Shown here in pieces: positions 6,676-14,976 of a stretch of DNA of 28,849 nt; position 1 is the first letter of the stretch, and each line of letters starts with the position of its first letter. The DNA comes from VFHP01 sp964443385 (lineage in GTDB: Bacteria; Chloroflexota; Dehalococcoidia; Lucifugimonadales; UBA2985). The notes under the pieces were generated by a model, which was given only the letters and a program-made list of their open reading frames with translations, did not search any database and had not been told where the DNA came from. The translations under genes and the position numbers were made by a program. The stretch lies in assembly GCA_964443385.1 (NCBI GenBank), contig CAYUCO010000052.1, positions 1 through 28,849 on the forward strand. The letters are read 5' to 3'.

Positions 6676-7659
6676 TTATGGCATATGAATTATATTGTTT
6701 TTGGATCTTTCTGTCCTCAAAAACTTAAAGAAACACCAGGTCGCTAAAGCTGTCAAAAGATGCCACAAAGCATGCGGCTGAATTATAGAATCCGGATTAC
6801 AAAACCTAGTGTCCGGATAACCTTGCAGCCATATTATGTAAGCTAGGATATAACTATACATACCCAATATATACCACGGATATCGCCTCGTTTTTTCAGA
6901 TCTTTTATAGGATAGGATCGCTGGTAACCAAAATAGTATGACCCACCAATATCTATCCATATTAGTTAGTATTTCCCACGGCATTATTCCGAAAACCGCC
7001 GCCACAACAAAACCCACGAATCCAGAAGACCATCTAAAGATATCAGACCAGTAACGAAAAAGAGTTTCAGATATGATCCATATAGCTATGGAAACTCCAA
7101 AAACATCTAACCCTATACCCAATCTTGAACCAAAAAACCAACTGGATACTGCATAGAAAATCACCAAGACCGCATAAACAGCAAAAAACTTACCGGAGCT
7201 CCATCTGCCCATCTCCTTCACGTTAATCAACCATGGTACCAGTATGTACATAACCATACTGAGATTATCTGCCCATCCTCCCCAAGTTGTATGAGTACCG
7301 TGCATTAAAAGTGAACCTGGTCCCAGAAATAAAACAGTGCTAGCATATAATAAAGGTAGTGGACGTAACCCATGGAACATATTCTGTGAATAAGTGGCTT
7401 CAGTATCACGCGACAAAACTCTAAACATCAAAAGACCCACAACGATGAATCCAATATTGCTAAGTGCGTTTATTGGTTCCCGGAAAATGCCTGAACTAAC
7501 TCTTTCACACCAACCTGAAACATCACCGATTTGATAGCCTGATTCGTTGTAGTCTATGAATCCCCATAGTCCAAACACAGAATATAATACCAAAAACCCT
7601 ATACTAGTAATTAGAGCTATTGGGAAAGCTTTGTTGGCTATTTTTCGCTGTAATTTCAT
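6676..7659 (-). CDS. Alkaline-ceramidase-like membrane hydrolase (CREST superfamily)
   Basis: A 327-residue multi-helix membrane protein. Numbered from ATG 7659: an early WCE...REPINALSN segment (50-67) resembles the WCE...EFWNTxSN segment of ceramidases. Ser116-x3-His120 is followed 11 residues later by Asp131, and a late helix has His296-x3-His300 (PHALWHLLTALA). This matches the Ser77/His81/Asp92/His217/His221 arrangement of the zinc site in human ACER3, which I know from the family. Ceramidases cleave the amide of ceramide to a sphingoid base and fatty acid; the substrate in a bacterium is unknown. An in-frame GTG at 7680 is an alternative start; neither has a convincing ribosome site. 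It leads a tight cluster with an SDR, a microprotein and an NTF2-like protein. Confidence 0.85.
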   Translation of the reverse strand: MKLQRKIANKAFPIALITSIGFLVLYSVFGLWGFIDYNESGYQIGDVSGWCERVSSGIFREPINALSNIGFIVVGLLMFRVLSRDTEATYSQNMFHGLRPLPLLYASTVLFLGPGSLLMHGTHTTWGGWADNLSMVMYILVPWLINVKEMGRWSSGKFFAVYAVLVIFYAVSSWFFGSRLGIGLDVFGVSIAIWIISETLFRYWSDIFRWSSGFVGFVVAAVFGIMPWEILTNMDRYWWVILFWLPAILSYKRSEKTRRYPWYILGMYSYILAYIIWLQGYPDTRFCNPDSIIQPHALWHLLTALATWCFFKFLRTERSKNNIIHMP

Positions 7660-7723
7660 GCCCTGCACATCATAAAACACAAATCATACTTTTCGAAGAA
7701 AGTGAAGATAATTAATTCAATAT

Positions 7724-9208
7724 CTAACGCCTTCTGAAATATGAGGAGCAAAAATGGTTGGTACAAGTTGCAACTTTAAGGTCACCTTTAGTTTCATCAT
7801 AATAAGCTATCAAAGGAAACCCATTTGCTCCGATAGTTATAGAAGTATGATCTCCAACTATACCAAGTGAATCAACAATAATAGCCGTATGCTCAGTACA
7901 TTCCACATTAGAACAGTGAGCGAATTTTAAATCAAAAGCTGTGGCATCGTAGTAACTTATAGCACCTAACCCATCTGTACCAATTGTAATGGACGATGAC
8001 AGTCCTATTTTATTAGGATCACCTATAGTTGTTATAGTGGCTGAAGAACAATCAAGATTAGAACAATGAGCTATTTTAAGATCATAAATGAAATAGTTGT
8101 TAGTAGAATTACCCCTCCCAAGATCGTAATAACTTATTAATCCTAATCCATCCGACCCTATAGCTATAGAAGTATGTTCTCCTGTCTTATATTCAAAATC
8201 AATTGTGCTTATAGTAGCAATAGAACAATCCATCTTTAAGCAATGTGCAACTTTCAAATTACTGCTAGTTGTATCGTGGTAACTTATAAGCCCCATCCCA
8301 TCAGATCCAATGGATATAGATGAATAACTACCCACATTATTCATAACATCCACTGCCGTTATTGTCGCGTGTTGGCATTTTATATCAAAACAGTGAGCAA
8401 CATTAAGATCACCATTTGTAGAGTCGTAGTAACTGATCAAGCCTAAACCATCTGTACCGATAGTTACAGACGAGTATTCACCTACATTCCCATCTGTGTC
8501 CAATGTCGTTATAGTTGCCGACGAACATTTTACATTGGAACAATGTGCAACTTTTAAAGCAGTATTTGTACTGTCATAGTATGTTATAAGTCCAAGTCCG
8601 TCTGCGCCTAATATAATCGACGTATGTTTACCTACAACATATTCAGAGTCAATAATATTTGTCTCGTAAACAGTACATTCAACATCCAAACAATGGGCAA
8701 CTTTAAGATCAGCATTTGTAACATCATGATAGCTAATCAACCCAAACCCATCTGTTCCAATGGTAATAGATGAATGCTTACCCGTTGTACCCACAACGTC
8801 AACATTGTTGATTAGGGTTTGTAACGGCTTCGGTCGAAAAACAATAGACCCTGAAGACGCCGAAGATGACATAGGACCAGCAGGGCCTTGAGGTCCAGAT
8901 GGGCCCGTTAAACCAACAGGGCCTCGTTCTCCAGCATCGCCTTTTTCTCCTTTAGGTCCCGGATTTCCGTCAGATCCGGATGCACCAACATCTCCCTTAG
9001 CCCCATCAAAGCCAGGATCACCTTGCGTCCCCTGTAAACCATCGAGCCCAGGCGGCCCTTGTTCACCAACAGGACCAGCGGGCCCTGTTGGACCAGGTTT
9101 TCCTTCTGGCCCTGGATACCCATCACTTCCTGTACAATTCGCTAACAGTAAAAGAGTTACTGAGAGTAACCCAACCCTCGCAAATATGGAGAAGTTTTGA
9201 ATTCTCAT
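7724..9208 (-). CDS. Lipoprotein with collagen-like stalk and seven-blade repeat domain
   Basis: A predicted 494-residue surface lipoprotein. From ATG 9208 (AGGAG just upstream) it has a basic start, a hydrophobic segment and L-L-A-N-C with Cys25 as lipidation site. Residues 27-113 are uninterrupted G-x-y triplets (28 plus a final GPM), rich in GP and with KGE/KGD. From ~136 to the end are seven ~50-residue repeats with the pattern G-x-x-SSITIG-x-DG-x-GLISYYD-x5-LKVAHC-x4-C. Seven such blades suggest a beta-propeller, with a Cys pair in each blade. The fifth repeat has a ~9-residue Asn-rich insertion. The frame stays open to 9286 but that longer start would bury the signal peptide. Likely role: a rod-mounted binding or adhesion protein; the ligand is unknown. 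Confidence 0.85.
   Translation of the reverse strand: MRIQNFSIFARVGLLSVTLLLLANCTGSDGYPGPEGKPGPTGPAGPVGEQGPPGLDGLQGTQGDPGFDGAKGDVGASGSDGNPGPKGEKGDAGERGPVGLTGPSGPQGPAGPMSSSASSGSIVFRPKPLQTLINNVDVVGTTGKHSSITIGTDGFGLISYHDVTNADLKVAHCLDVECTVYETNIIDSEYVVGKHTSIILGADGLGLITYYDSTNTALKVAHCSNVKCSSATITTLDTDGNVGEYSSVTIGTDGLGLISYYDSTNGDLNVAHCFDIKCQHATITAVDVMNNVGSYSSISIGSDGMGLISYHDTTSSNLKVAHCLKMDCSIATISTIDFEYKTGEHTSIAIGSDGLGLISYYDLGRGNSTNNYFIYDLKIAHCSNLDCSSATITTIGDPNKIGLSSSITIGTDGLGAISYYDATAFDLKFAHCSNVECTEHTAIIVDSLGIVGDHTSITIGANGFPLIAYYDETKGDLKVATCTNHFCSSYFRRR
7727..8803 (-). repeat. Seven in-frame ~150-bp repeats encoding propeller blades
   Basis: Within the lipoprotein gene, seven units of about 50 codons follow head to tail. 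All carry the ITIG-x-DG-x-GLISYYD core; six end in HC-x4-C and the last in T-C-x4-C. The fifth unit is longer by about nine codons. The copies have diverged in DNA sequence, so they are old internal duplications rather than a recent expansion. Confidence 0.85.
8870..9130 (-). repeat. Collagen-like Gly-x-y triplet region
   Basis: A 261-base stretch in the lipoprotein gene coding for 28 perfect G-x-y triplets and a final G-P-M without a break. Pro is common in the second position and charged KGE, KGD and GER triplets are present, as in bacterial collagens that form stable triple helices without hydroxyproline. The protein would therefore probably trimerise. Confidence 0.9.
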
Positions 9209-9376
9209 TCTTCTCCTAAATAAGGACCATACTCTTTGTGTCAGATTATAAATCAATAGAAGATGTGTTCCAAATCCCCATGACATTTGTGTAGTTCTTT
9301 AAATAGCTAATTTTGGTGCCAATATCCTATCACAAAGAATAAGATTCCTGTAACTATAAACAAAACAGTAAATTTG

Positions 9377-10558
9377 TTAGAGAGTAACCTCAATTGTCGC
9401 AACCGCTGTTCTAGCTTTATCACGGGCCTGATATATGTCTTCACCAACACTAACTATTACACCTAATCTTCTATGTCCATTTATCTCGGGCTTACCAAAC
9501 AAACGAATGTTGGTATCTGGATCGGATACAACATCACTAAGTTTCTCGAATCGAATGTCATTGGATTGGCCTTCAATTACAATTGCACATGAAGCCGAGG
9601 GACCTAATTGTCTTATGTTGGGTATTGGAAGTCCAAGAATAGCTCGAACATGCAAGGCAAACTCCGAATAGTCCTGTGATATCAAGGTAACCATACCTGT
9701 ATCATGAGGCCTTGGTGAAACTTCGCTGAAAAACACCTTGTCCCCTTTTATAAAGAGTTCTACTCCGAATATCCCGAATCCTCCCAATGCCGATGTTACA
9801 GTCTCTGCAATGGATTGAGCCTGTAACAAAACCATTGCATCCATAGGATGGGGCTGCCACGACTCCCTGTAATCGCCATCTATTTGTAGATGTCCTATAG
9901 GATCACAAAAACTTGTACCGTTCACATGTCGGATAGTCAAAAGCGTTATTTCATAATCAAAATCTATAAAACCTTCCACTATAACTTTGGCAGCATTACC
10001 CCTACCTTCTCTCGCTGCTATTTCCCAAGAATTCTCTATATCATCGCGGTTACGAGCAATAGTCTGGCCCCTGCCTGAAGAACTCATTACTGGTTTTATA
10101 ACACAAGGAAACCCTGTTTTGTCCGATGCATCGAAGCATTCTTCTAAAGATTCGGCAAATGAGTATTCCGAAGTTGGGAGACCGAGTTCCTCCGACACCA
10201 ATCTGCGAATACCCTCTCTATCCATAGTGAGCCTTGTAGCCCTGGCAGTAGGAATAATATTAAAACCATCTCGCTCCAATTCAACTAGAAGATCGGTTGC
10301 AATTGCTTCCACTTCAGGTACAACAAAATCTGGTCTCTCGAGCTCTATTACTTGTTTAAGAGCATCCCCGTCCAACATGGAAATGACATGAGATCGATGG
10401 GACACCTGCATAGCTGGGGCGTTAGCATACCTGTCTACCGCAATAACTTCGATTCCCAGCCTTTGCGCCTCAATTGCCACCTCCTTACCAAGCTCTCCTG
10501 ATCCCAAGAGCATCAATCTCGTAGCTGAACCTGAAAGAGCAGTCCCGATGCTCGTCAT
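9377..10558 (-). CDS. purT: Formate-dependent phosphoribosylglycinamide formyltransferase (PurT)
   Basis: A 393-residue ATP-grasp enzyme of purine synthesis that makes formylglycinamide ribonucleotide from GAR, formate and ATP, replacing the folate-dependent PurN step. Family features in order: the N-terminal nucleotide-fold LLGSGELGKEV (17-27) and VDRYANAPAMQV, then PEVEAIATD, the ATP-grasp start RLVSEELGLPTS, the P-loop-like PVMSSSGRGQ, VEGFIDFDYEITLL, and the metal-binding FFSEVSPRPHDTGMVTL. The length is normal. Start ATG 10558 has GAGGTGAT upstream. It stands alone next to genes unrelated to purines. In the closely related PurK and GarK enzymes the EVSPRPHDTG block differs, so the call is firm. 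Confidence 0.96.
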   Translation of the reverse strand: MTSIGTALSGSATRLMLLGSGELGKEVAIEAQRLGIEVIAVDRYANAPAMQVSHRSHVISMLDGDALKQVIELERPDFVVPEVEAIATDLLVELERDGFNIIPTARATRLTMDREGIRRLVSEELGLPTSEYSFAESLEECFDASDKTGFPCVIKPVMSSSGRGQTIARNRDDIENSWEIAAREGRGNAAKVIVEGFIDFDYEITLLTIRHVNGTSFCDPIGHLQIDGDYRESWQPHPMDAMVLLQAQSIAETVTSALGGFGIFGVELFIKGDKVFFSEVSPRPHDTGMVTLISQDYSEFALHVRAILGLPIPNIRQLGPSASCAIVIEGQSNDIRFEKLSDVVSDPDTNIRLFGKPEINGHRRLGVIVSVGEDIYQARDKARTAVATIEVTL

Positions 10559-10718
10559 ATATCACCTCGTTTAGCTTTACAAAGGGTTTGATTACTTGAA
10601 AAAACTTGTCTATATTATATATCAACAAGATAGATTATAACTCGGTCATTTTTTATTTCGCTCAGCAATTTTGTTCTTACACTTTGCGAAAAATATATCT
10701 ACTAAAAAGGTAAAATTC
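10559..10718. promoter_or_regulatory. Divergent intergenic region between purT and the zinc-ribbon/TPR gene
   Basis: A 160-base AT-rich gap. For purT, a minus-strand TATAAT occupies 10614-10619, about 56 bases before the ATG, without a good -35. For the plus-strand gene, TATAAC at 10636-10641 is the best -10 candidate. No hairpin or known riboswitch (a purine riboswitch was considered for purT) is visible. Confidence 0.35.
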
Positions 10719-12698
10719 ATGATCTGGAAAGTCCTTGGAATGATAGGTAGTCTGGTAATGATACCTGTAATCCTAGGTGTATCGGCCGGAGTAACGCTTT
10801 TCATCAATCTTATTACACCTCAAGTAGAACCAGGCTGTTCATTCGGATGCCCCAAATACCCTGCAATAGTCATTACCATAGGCGTACTTCTCGCTATAGG
10901 CATGGTAATCGGATGGTTAATTTTCGCCAGTAAATCTATATTCAAGAACCCAAAGCCTAGTGATCAACGGGGAAACACGCAAGGCGAAACTGGTGTATAT
11001 CCGAAGATTAACTGTACAAATTGTGGCACTGCCATCGAACCAGAAGGGGATTTCTGCGGATCATGCGGAAGGCCCAAGTCTGCAATGGATCACCCTGTTG
11101 ATATTACCCCAGATGAATCCCCAAAGGGAGTTTCTACCTTCACCAAAATTATGGCCATACTCGGAGTTTTAATTCTTTCATCTATAGTTATCGACGTAAT
11201 ACAAAGTTCACTTGCCCCTGATGAACCGGAACATCCTCTGGATAAAGCTCTTCAACTTAAATATGAGGACAGACCGGCAGCTATGAGGATTCTGAATGAA
11301 ATATTGGAAGGTCGTGATTGGTCTGTAATAGTGTTAAACAACAGTCAAGATATAGAACAAGGAGAATTGTGGATACACGCACTAGATGAAAGAGCATTGT
11401 TACATCTGGATAATGAAAATTACGCCAGAATACAGGAAGACTCTGTCACGCAAAAACTAAGCTGGGAACTCTCGGCACAGGACTGGGATGAAGCAATAGA
11501 AATGTGCAACAAAAAAGACTATAAATCAGAATACTATACATGCAGAGATGATGCCTACAGAAAACGTTTGTATTTCGCTCTTTTCCCTCATCTTAATTTA
11601 GGAAATTACGACACAATGCTGGACATTACAAACACGCTCATCGAATCAGATCCTGGACATGGAAACTATCGCCTAAGACGTGGCCAAGCATATGCGGGTT
11701 TGAACAATCACGAACGTGCTTTGGAGGATTACAACAAAGCCATACAAATTCACGCTGACAGAGAAAACTACTATATGAGCAGGCATTGGTCTTTAAAAAG
11801 CCTCGGTCACTATAAAGCAGCCGATTCTGACCTTGCACTGGCATGTAAATTCAACGAGATAAATGGTAACGGCGACCACAAAGATTTTGATGATCTCTGT
11901 GACGGGAATGAGGTGAAAGATGCTCCAACAAAATCATCTGCAGCAAGCGATGTTCAAAAGTCATTTGAGCCAACTGCCACTCCTGCTCCAAAGCCATATG
12001 GGCCGACTGCCACTCCTGTTCAAGAAACAAACTACAACGACTTAGGCTATGAAGCATACAAGGCATCGGATTACGAGGCAGCCGTTCAGTATTTTGAAAA
12101 ACACTTAAAGGAAAAGCCTGACCATGCTTTAGCATGTTGTTTAATATTCCTCAAAGAATCATACGTTCATCTTGGTCATTTTCATAAAGCACTGGAAATG
12201 CAATTGCAACATATATCTGCAAAGGAAGATAAGAATCCTGAATGGTCTACATCAGATGATGGCCTTGGCCATCAAACCGAATTAGGTTCAATATATTTCA
12301 AACTAGAGAATTACCAAAAGGCTTTAGAGATATGGGAAGATGTATTAAAAGTTGACCCTGACAACAGAGGAGCGACATTCAAAATAGAAGAGTTAATGTA
12401 TCTAGGTGTACTAGAACCACCAAAAACTGAAAACTTTTCCGTCGACGAGACTGTACCAGAGAACCCTTATCAACAGGGAATCAGCCACTTAAGAAATGGT
12501 GAGTTTCAATCTGCTATTACAAAGTTCACTGAGTTTATTGAATTAGACCCTAATGACCCCACTGGCTATTTTAAAAGGGCAGAGGCATATCACTATGGAC
12601 TCGATAATTGCCCGAAAGCTATATCCGACTATACACAGGCGATAAACCTAGGAATTAAAAACCCCAGAGCGTCGATACAAAGGGCAGAATGTTATTAA
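10719..12698 (+). CDS. Membrane zinc-ribbon and TPR-repeat protein
   Basis: A 659-residue protein. Two hydrophobic helices occupy about residues 3-33 and 48-72. A zinc ribbon follows with C-x2-C at 99/102 and C-x2-C at 113/116 (CTNCG...CGSCG), then a third helix near 144-164. The rest is mostly alpha-helical with TPR units: one group includes YRLRRGQAYAGLNNHERALEDYNKAI, another LGSIYFKLENYQKALEIWEDVLKVDP, and the last RNGEFQSAITKFTEFIELDP. A Thr-Pro-rich linker (PTATPAPKP and PTATPV) separates two TPR blocks. TPRs bind proteins, so it is probably a membrane scaffold. ATG 10719, preceded by AAGG, is preferred over the in-frame TTG at 10671. It ends abruptly after a TPR start (AECY), so the last repeat is incomplete. 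Confidence 0.8.
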   Translation: MIWKVLGMIGSLVMIPVILGVSAGVTLFINLITPQVEPGCSFGCPKYPAIVITIGVLLAIGMVIGWLIFASKSIFKNPKPSDQRGNTQGETGVYPKINCTNCGTAIEPEGDFCGSCGRPKSAMDHPVDITPDESPKGVSTFTKIMAILGVLILSSIVIDVIQSSLAPDEPEHPLDKALQLKYEDRPAAMRILNEILEGRDWSVIVLNNSQDIEQGELWIHALDERALLHLDNENYARIQEDSVTQKLSWELSAQDWDEAIEMCNKKDYKSEYYTCRDDAYRKRLYFALFPHLNLGNYDTMLDITNTLIESDPGHGNYRLRRGQAYAGLNNHERALEDYNKAIQIHADRENYYMSRHWSLKSLGHYKAADSDLALACKFNEINGNGDHKDFDDLCDGNEVKDAPTKSSAASDVQKSFEPTATPAPKPYGPTATPVQETNYNDLGYEAYKASDYEAAVQYFEKHLKEKPDHALACCLIFLKESYVHLGHFHKALEMQLQHISAKEDKNPEWSTSDDGLGHQTELGSIYFKLENYQKALEIWEDVLKVDPDNRGATFKIEELMYLGVLEPPKTENFSVDETVPENPYQQGISHLRNGEFQSAITKFTEFIELDPNDPTGYFKRAEAYHYGLDNCPKAISDYTQAINLGIKNPRASIQRAECY

Positions 12699-12719
12699 AT
12701 TTAATAAAGGAAATATAAA

Positions 12720-13421
12720 TTGAACATACAAGATAAAGTGGCATTAATTACAGGATCCGGAAGAGGAATGGGACGTGCAATATCACTAGGTCTAGCAAAA
12801 AATGGCGTAAAGGTCGCCTTAACAGGACGAAATCAAAGCTTATTAGATAAAACTGCAAAAGAAATAGAAGAAGCCGGTGGTAATGCAAAAACCTTCCTGT
12901 TGGACGTTACCGATGATCGTCAAGCGGAGTCAGTTTCAAAAGAAGTTTATGAAGAATGGGGTAGCATTGATATCCTAGTGAATAACGCAGGAGTTATCGT
13001 TTACGACAAACCTGTCTGGGAAACAACACTTGAAGAATGGAATTTCATAATGGATACAAACCTCAAGGGAACCTTCCTCACATGTAAAGCTGTTCTTCCT
13101 TACATGATGCAAAAAGGAGCGGGCTACATAATAAACATAGGTTCCTCATCAGGGAAAGAGCCAGATGATGAGTATGGGCCATATGCGGCCTCAAAATGGG
13201 GCGTAGTTGGATATACAGCGTCGTTAGCTAAATCTCTCATAGGCCAAGGAATAATTGTGAACGGAATTAATCCAACATGGGTAGACACTGATATGGCAAG
13301 AGCTTATATACCCGAAGGTGATCCTGACTGGGTTACCCAAAACGAAATATCAGATGCAGTTATATATCTGCTTACAAAAGCACCCAAGGCTATGACCGGT
13401 AAATTCATAGATATATTCTAA
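12720..13421 (+). CDS. Short-chain dehydrogenase/reductase (3-oxoacyl-ACP reductase-like)
   Basis: A 233-residue NAD(P)-dependent oxidoreductase with the intact classical SDR set: TGSGRGMG at 11-18, NNAG at ~88-91, catalytic Ser in NIGSSSG, and Y-A-A-S-K carrying the catalytic Tyr and Lys. It is nearest to the FabG-like group, but many such enzymes act on other alcohols, so no substrate is given. The start is TTG at 12720 with AAGGA eight bases upstream. The C-terminus stops at TGKFIDIF, slightly short of the GG-x-x tail of many FabG proteins. It follows the TPR gene by 21 bases and probably shares its transcript. It contrasts with the SDR at 5855-6646, which lacks the Tyr/Lys pair. Confidence 0.92.
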   Translation: MNIQDKVALITGSGRGMGRAISLGLAKNGVKVALTGRNQSLLDKTAKEIEEAGGNAKTFLLDVTDDRQAESVSKEVYEEWGSIDILVNNAGVIVYDKPVWETTLEEWNFIMDTNLKGTFLTCKAVLPYMMQKGAGYIINIGSSSGKEPDDEYGPYAASKWGVVGYTASLAKSLIGQGIIVNGINPTWVDTDMARAYIPEGDPDWVTQNEISDAVIYLLTKAPKAMTGKFIDIF

Positions 13422-13440
13422 CTGGCCTCATCCGGGAAAA

Positions 13441-14898
13441 TTATTTGCAATATTCACCATATCCTTCACCACAATACTCGGCCATGCCACCTACAACGGT
13501 AAGTAAGACTTCAAGATCTTTTATTTTTTCAGGTTTTATTTGTGTCGGATCATCTGAGGCAACAATCAAATCCGCAAATTTACCTTTCTCCAAACTCCCA
13601 ATGTGTTCCTCCATAAATAAGGAATAAGCCGACCCCATAGTCATAATGTTTAATGCATCTTCTACGGATAATGACTCACCTCGCAACCACTCCTTGGCGT
13701 TACACAAATATTCATTATCAAAAAAGGGCATTTCATTCCGGGTTACAAAACTGTAAAGATCCAAAAACGGTGTAGATATACCCCAGGATTCATCACTATG
13801 ATAGGCAACATTTAGACCCGGGTTGGCATCGATTAGAGACCTCCAAGGATTGATCCATGAATGAGCTTTTTCCTCCAATAAATAATTGTTATTTTCTATA
13901 ATTTTACCGGGGTTTACAGACAAGGCGTTTTCAATAAAACAAGCCTTGGAATCCCATATCACCGGAAGCACTCCAATATCCCCATATCTGGATAAAAGTT
14001 CCGGCCTGATGTACATATTATGTTCCATACGATGTCTTAAAACGTTATCCTTACCAGACAGCAATTTATCAAAAGCATCCAATGAATTTTCCACTGCTAA
14101 ATCACCTAAAGCATGAACAGCTGCCTGATACCCGTTTTCCTGTAACTCTGAAAGTGAGTCATACAAACGATCAGGCTCCACTAAAAGGTTACCATTAGGG
14201 GATCGATGGGATGCATTTGGTATCGAGAACGTAAACGCCGGCAGCATGCTGCAAGTCCATCCATCTGTGAATATTTTGACACCTGGTATACGCATCATAT
14301 GATAAGGATCGAGGTCTACTGGATAATCCAGGTACCAGTTACCCAAGCTTCTACCACAAGCGTCACTGTATGATAAATAAAGACTGGTTCTAATTTTCAA
14401 AAGCCCGCTACTGCCAAACGCTCTTAAAGGCTCTATTACGGAAGGCCCAATCGACATGTCTGCCATGGAAGTTATCCCATTGGCAAGTCCATATTCCTGT
14501 GCCTCTTCAAGTGTTTTATCACCGCTCACAATAGCTTCACTCAATAGATGATTATGTGCATCTACAAATCCTGGTAGAACTGTTTTACCTCCAACATCTA
14601 TAACAATAGTATTATCGTCTGCTAAAACCATAACATCCTCTGCAGAACCTACTAACATTATTCTCCCGGCACTGATTGCCAGTGCCTTTGCCTTCGGCAA
14701 ATCTGGATTCATAGTTATTATGTTTGCGTTAACAAAAATCTGATCTGCAATCTTTGTCTCAGATAGCAAATCAAGTTGTTGAATTTCCGCAGTAGTTGGC
14801 ATCAGATCTTCATTCAGTGAGTTATCAGAACTATCACAATTTAGTACTACAATAAGTACAAGTGAGAAAATAAAAACAGTGTTAACAGCATTGAACAT
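13441..14898 (-). CDS. Amidohydrolase-family lipoprotein (YtcJ-like)
   Basis: A 485-residue metal-dependent hydrolase of the amidohydrolase superfamily. The N-terminus has a hydrophobic segment ending V-L-N-C, with Cys21 as probable lipidation site, followed by an acidic/Ser-rich linker. Metal-site residues: H-x-H at 115/117 (VDAHNH), Lys208 (VKIFTDG), His262 (AVHALGD), His289/293 (RHRMEH) and Asp369 (HSDESWG). The C-terminal GSLEKGKFADLIV motif is typical of imidazolonepropionase/YtcJ-type enzymes. Secreted YtcJ-like proteins hydrolyse unknown amide or cyclic substrates. Start ATG 14898 lacks a clear ribosome site. It is the last gene of a long minus-strand run, 78 bases after the FG-GAP lipoprotein. 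Confidence 0.88.
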   Translation of the reverse strand: MFNAVNTVFIFSLVLIVVLNCDSSDNSLNEDLMPTTAEIQQLDLLSETKIADQIFVNANIITMNPDLPKAKALAISAGRIMLVGSAEDVMVLADDNTIVIDVGGKTVLPGFVDAHNHLLSEAIVSGDKTLEEAQEYGLANGITSMADMSIGPSVIEPLRAFGSSGLLKIRTSLYLSYSDACGRSLGNWYLDYPVDLDPYHMMRIPGVKIFTDGWTCSMLPAFTFSIPNASHRSPNGNLLVEPDRLYDSLSELQENGYQAAVHALGDLAVENSLDAFDKLLSGKDNVLRHRMEHNMYIRPELLSRYGDIGVLPVIWDSKACFIENALSVNPGKIIENNNYLLEEKAHSWINPWRSLIDANPGLNVAYHSDESWGISTPFLDLYSFVTRNEMPFFDNEYLCNAKEWLRGESLSVEDALNIMTMGSAYSLFMEEHIGSLEKGKFADLIVASDDPTQIKPEKIKDLEVLLTVVGGMAEYCGEGYGEYCK

Positions 14899-14976
14899 AA
14901 GGACAGTGTAACACCTGAAAACCTCGGTTGGAAAACGGAAAAAACATTAATAGTTTCGCTTGGAAACAGCATGTAT

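Noticed and set aside
7727..8803. Regularly spaced similar units resembling a repeat array
   Set aside because: The spacing is ~150 bases, copies are diverged and the whole array is one open frame encoding propeller blades, so it is not a CRISPR or satellite array.
8908..9126. Alternative minus-strand frame in the collagen region
   Set aside because: The Gly-x-y repeat leaves other frames open; the frame with signal peptide and triplets is clearly the real one.
9209..9286. Longer N-terminus of the collagen lipoprotein starting at 9286
   Set aside because: It would put 26 residues before the lipoprotein signal; ATG 9208 has its own AGGAG and gives a normal signal peptide.
9987..10391. 134-codon plus-strand frame opposite purT
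   Set aside because: It lies wholly within the well-supported purT gene on the other strand, has no ribosome site and its low-complexity Ser/Leu product looks like an antisense artefact.
10559..10718. Purine riboswitch upstream of purT
   Set aside because: The gap lacks the three-stem arrangement and conserved loop bases; only AT-rich promoter-like sequence is seen.
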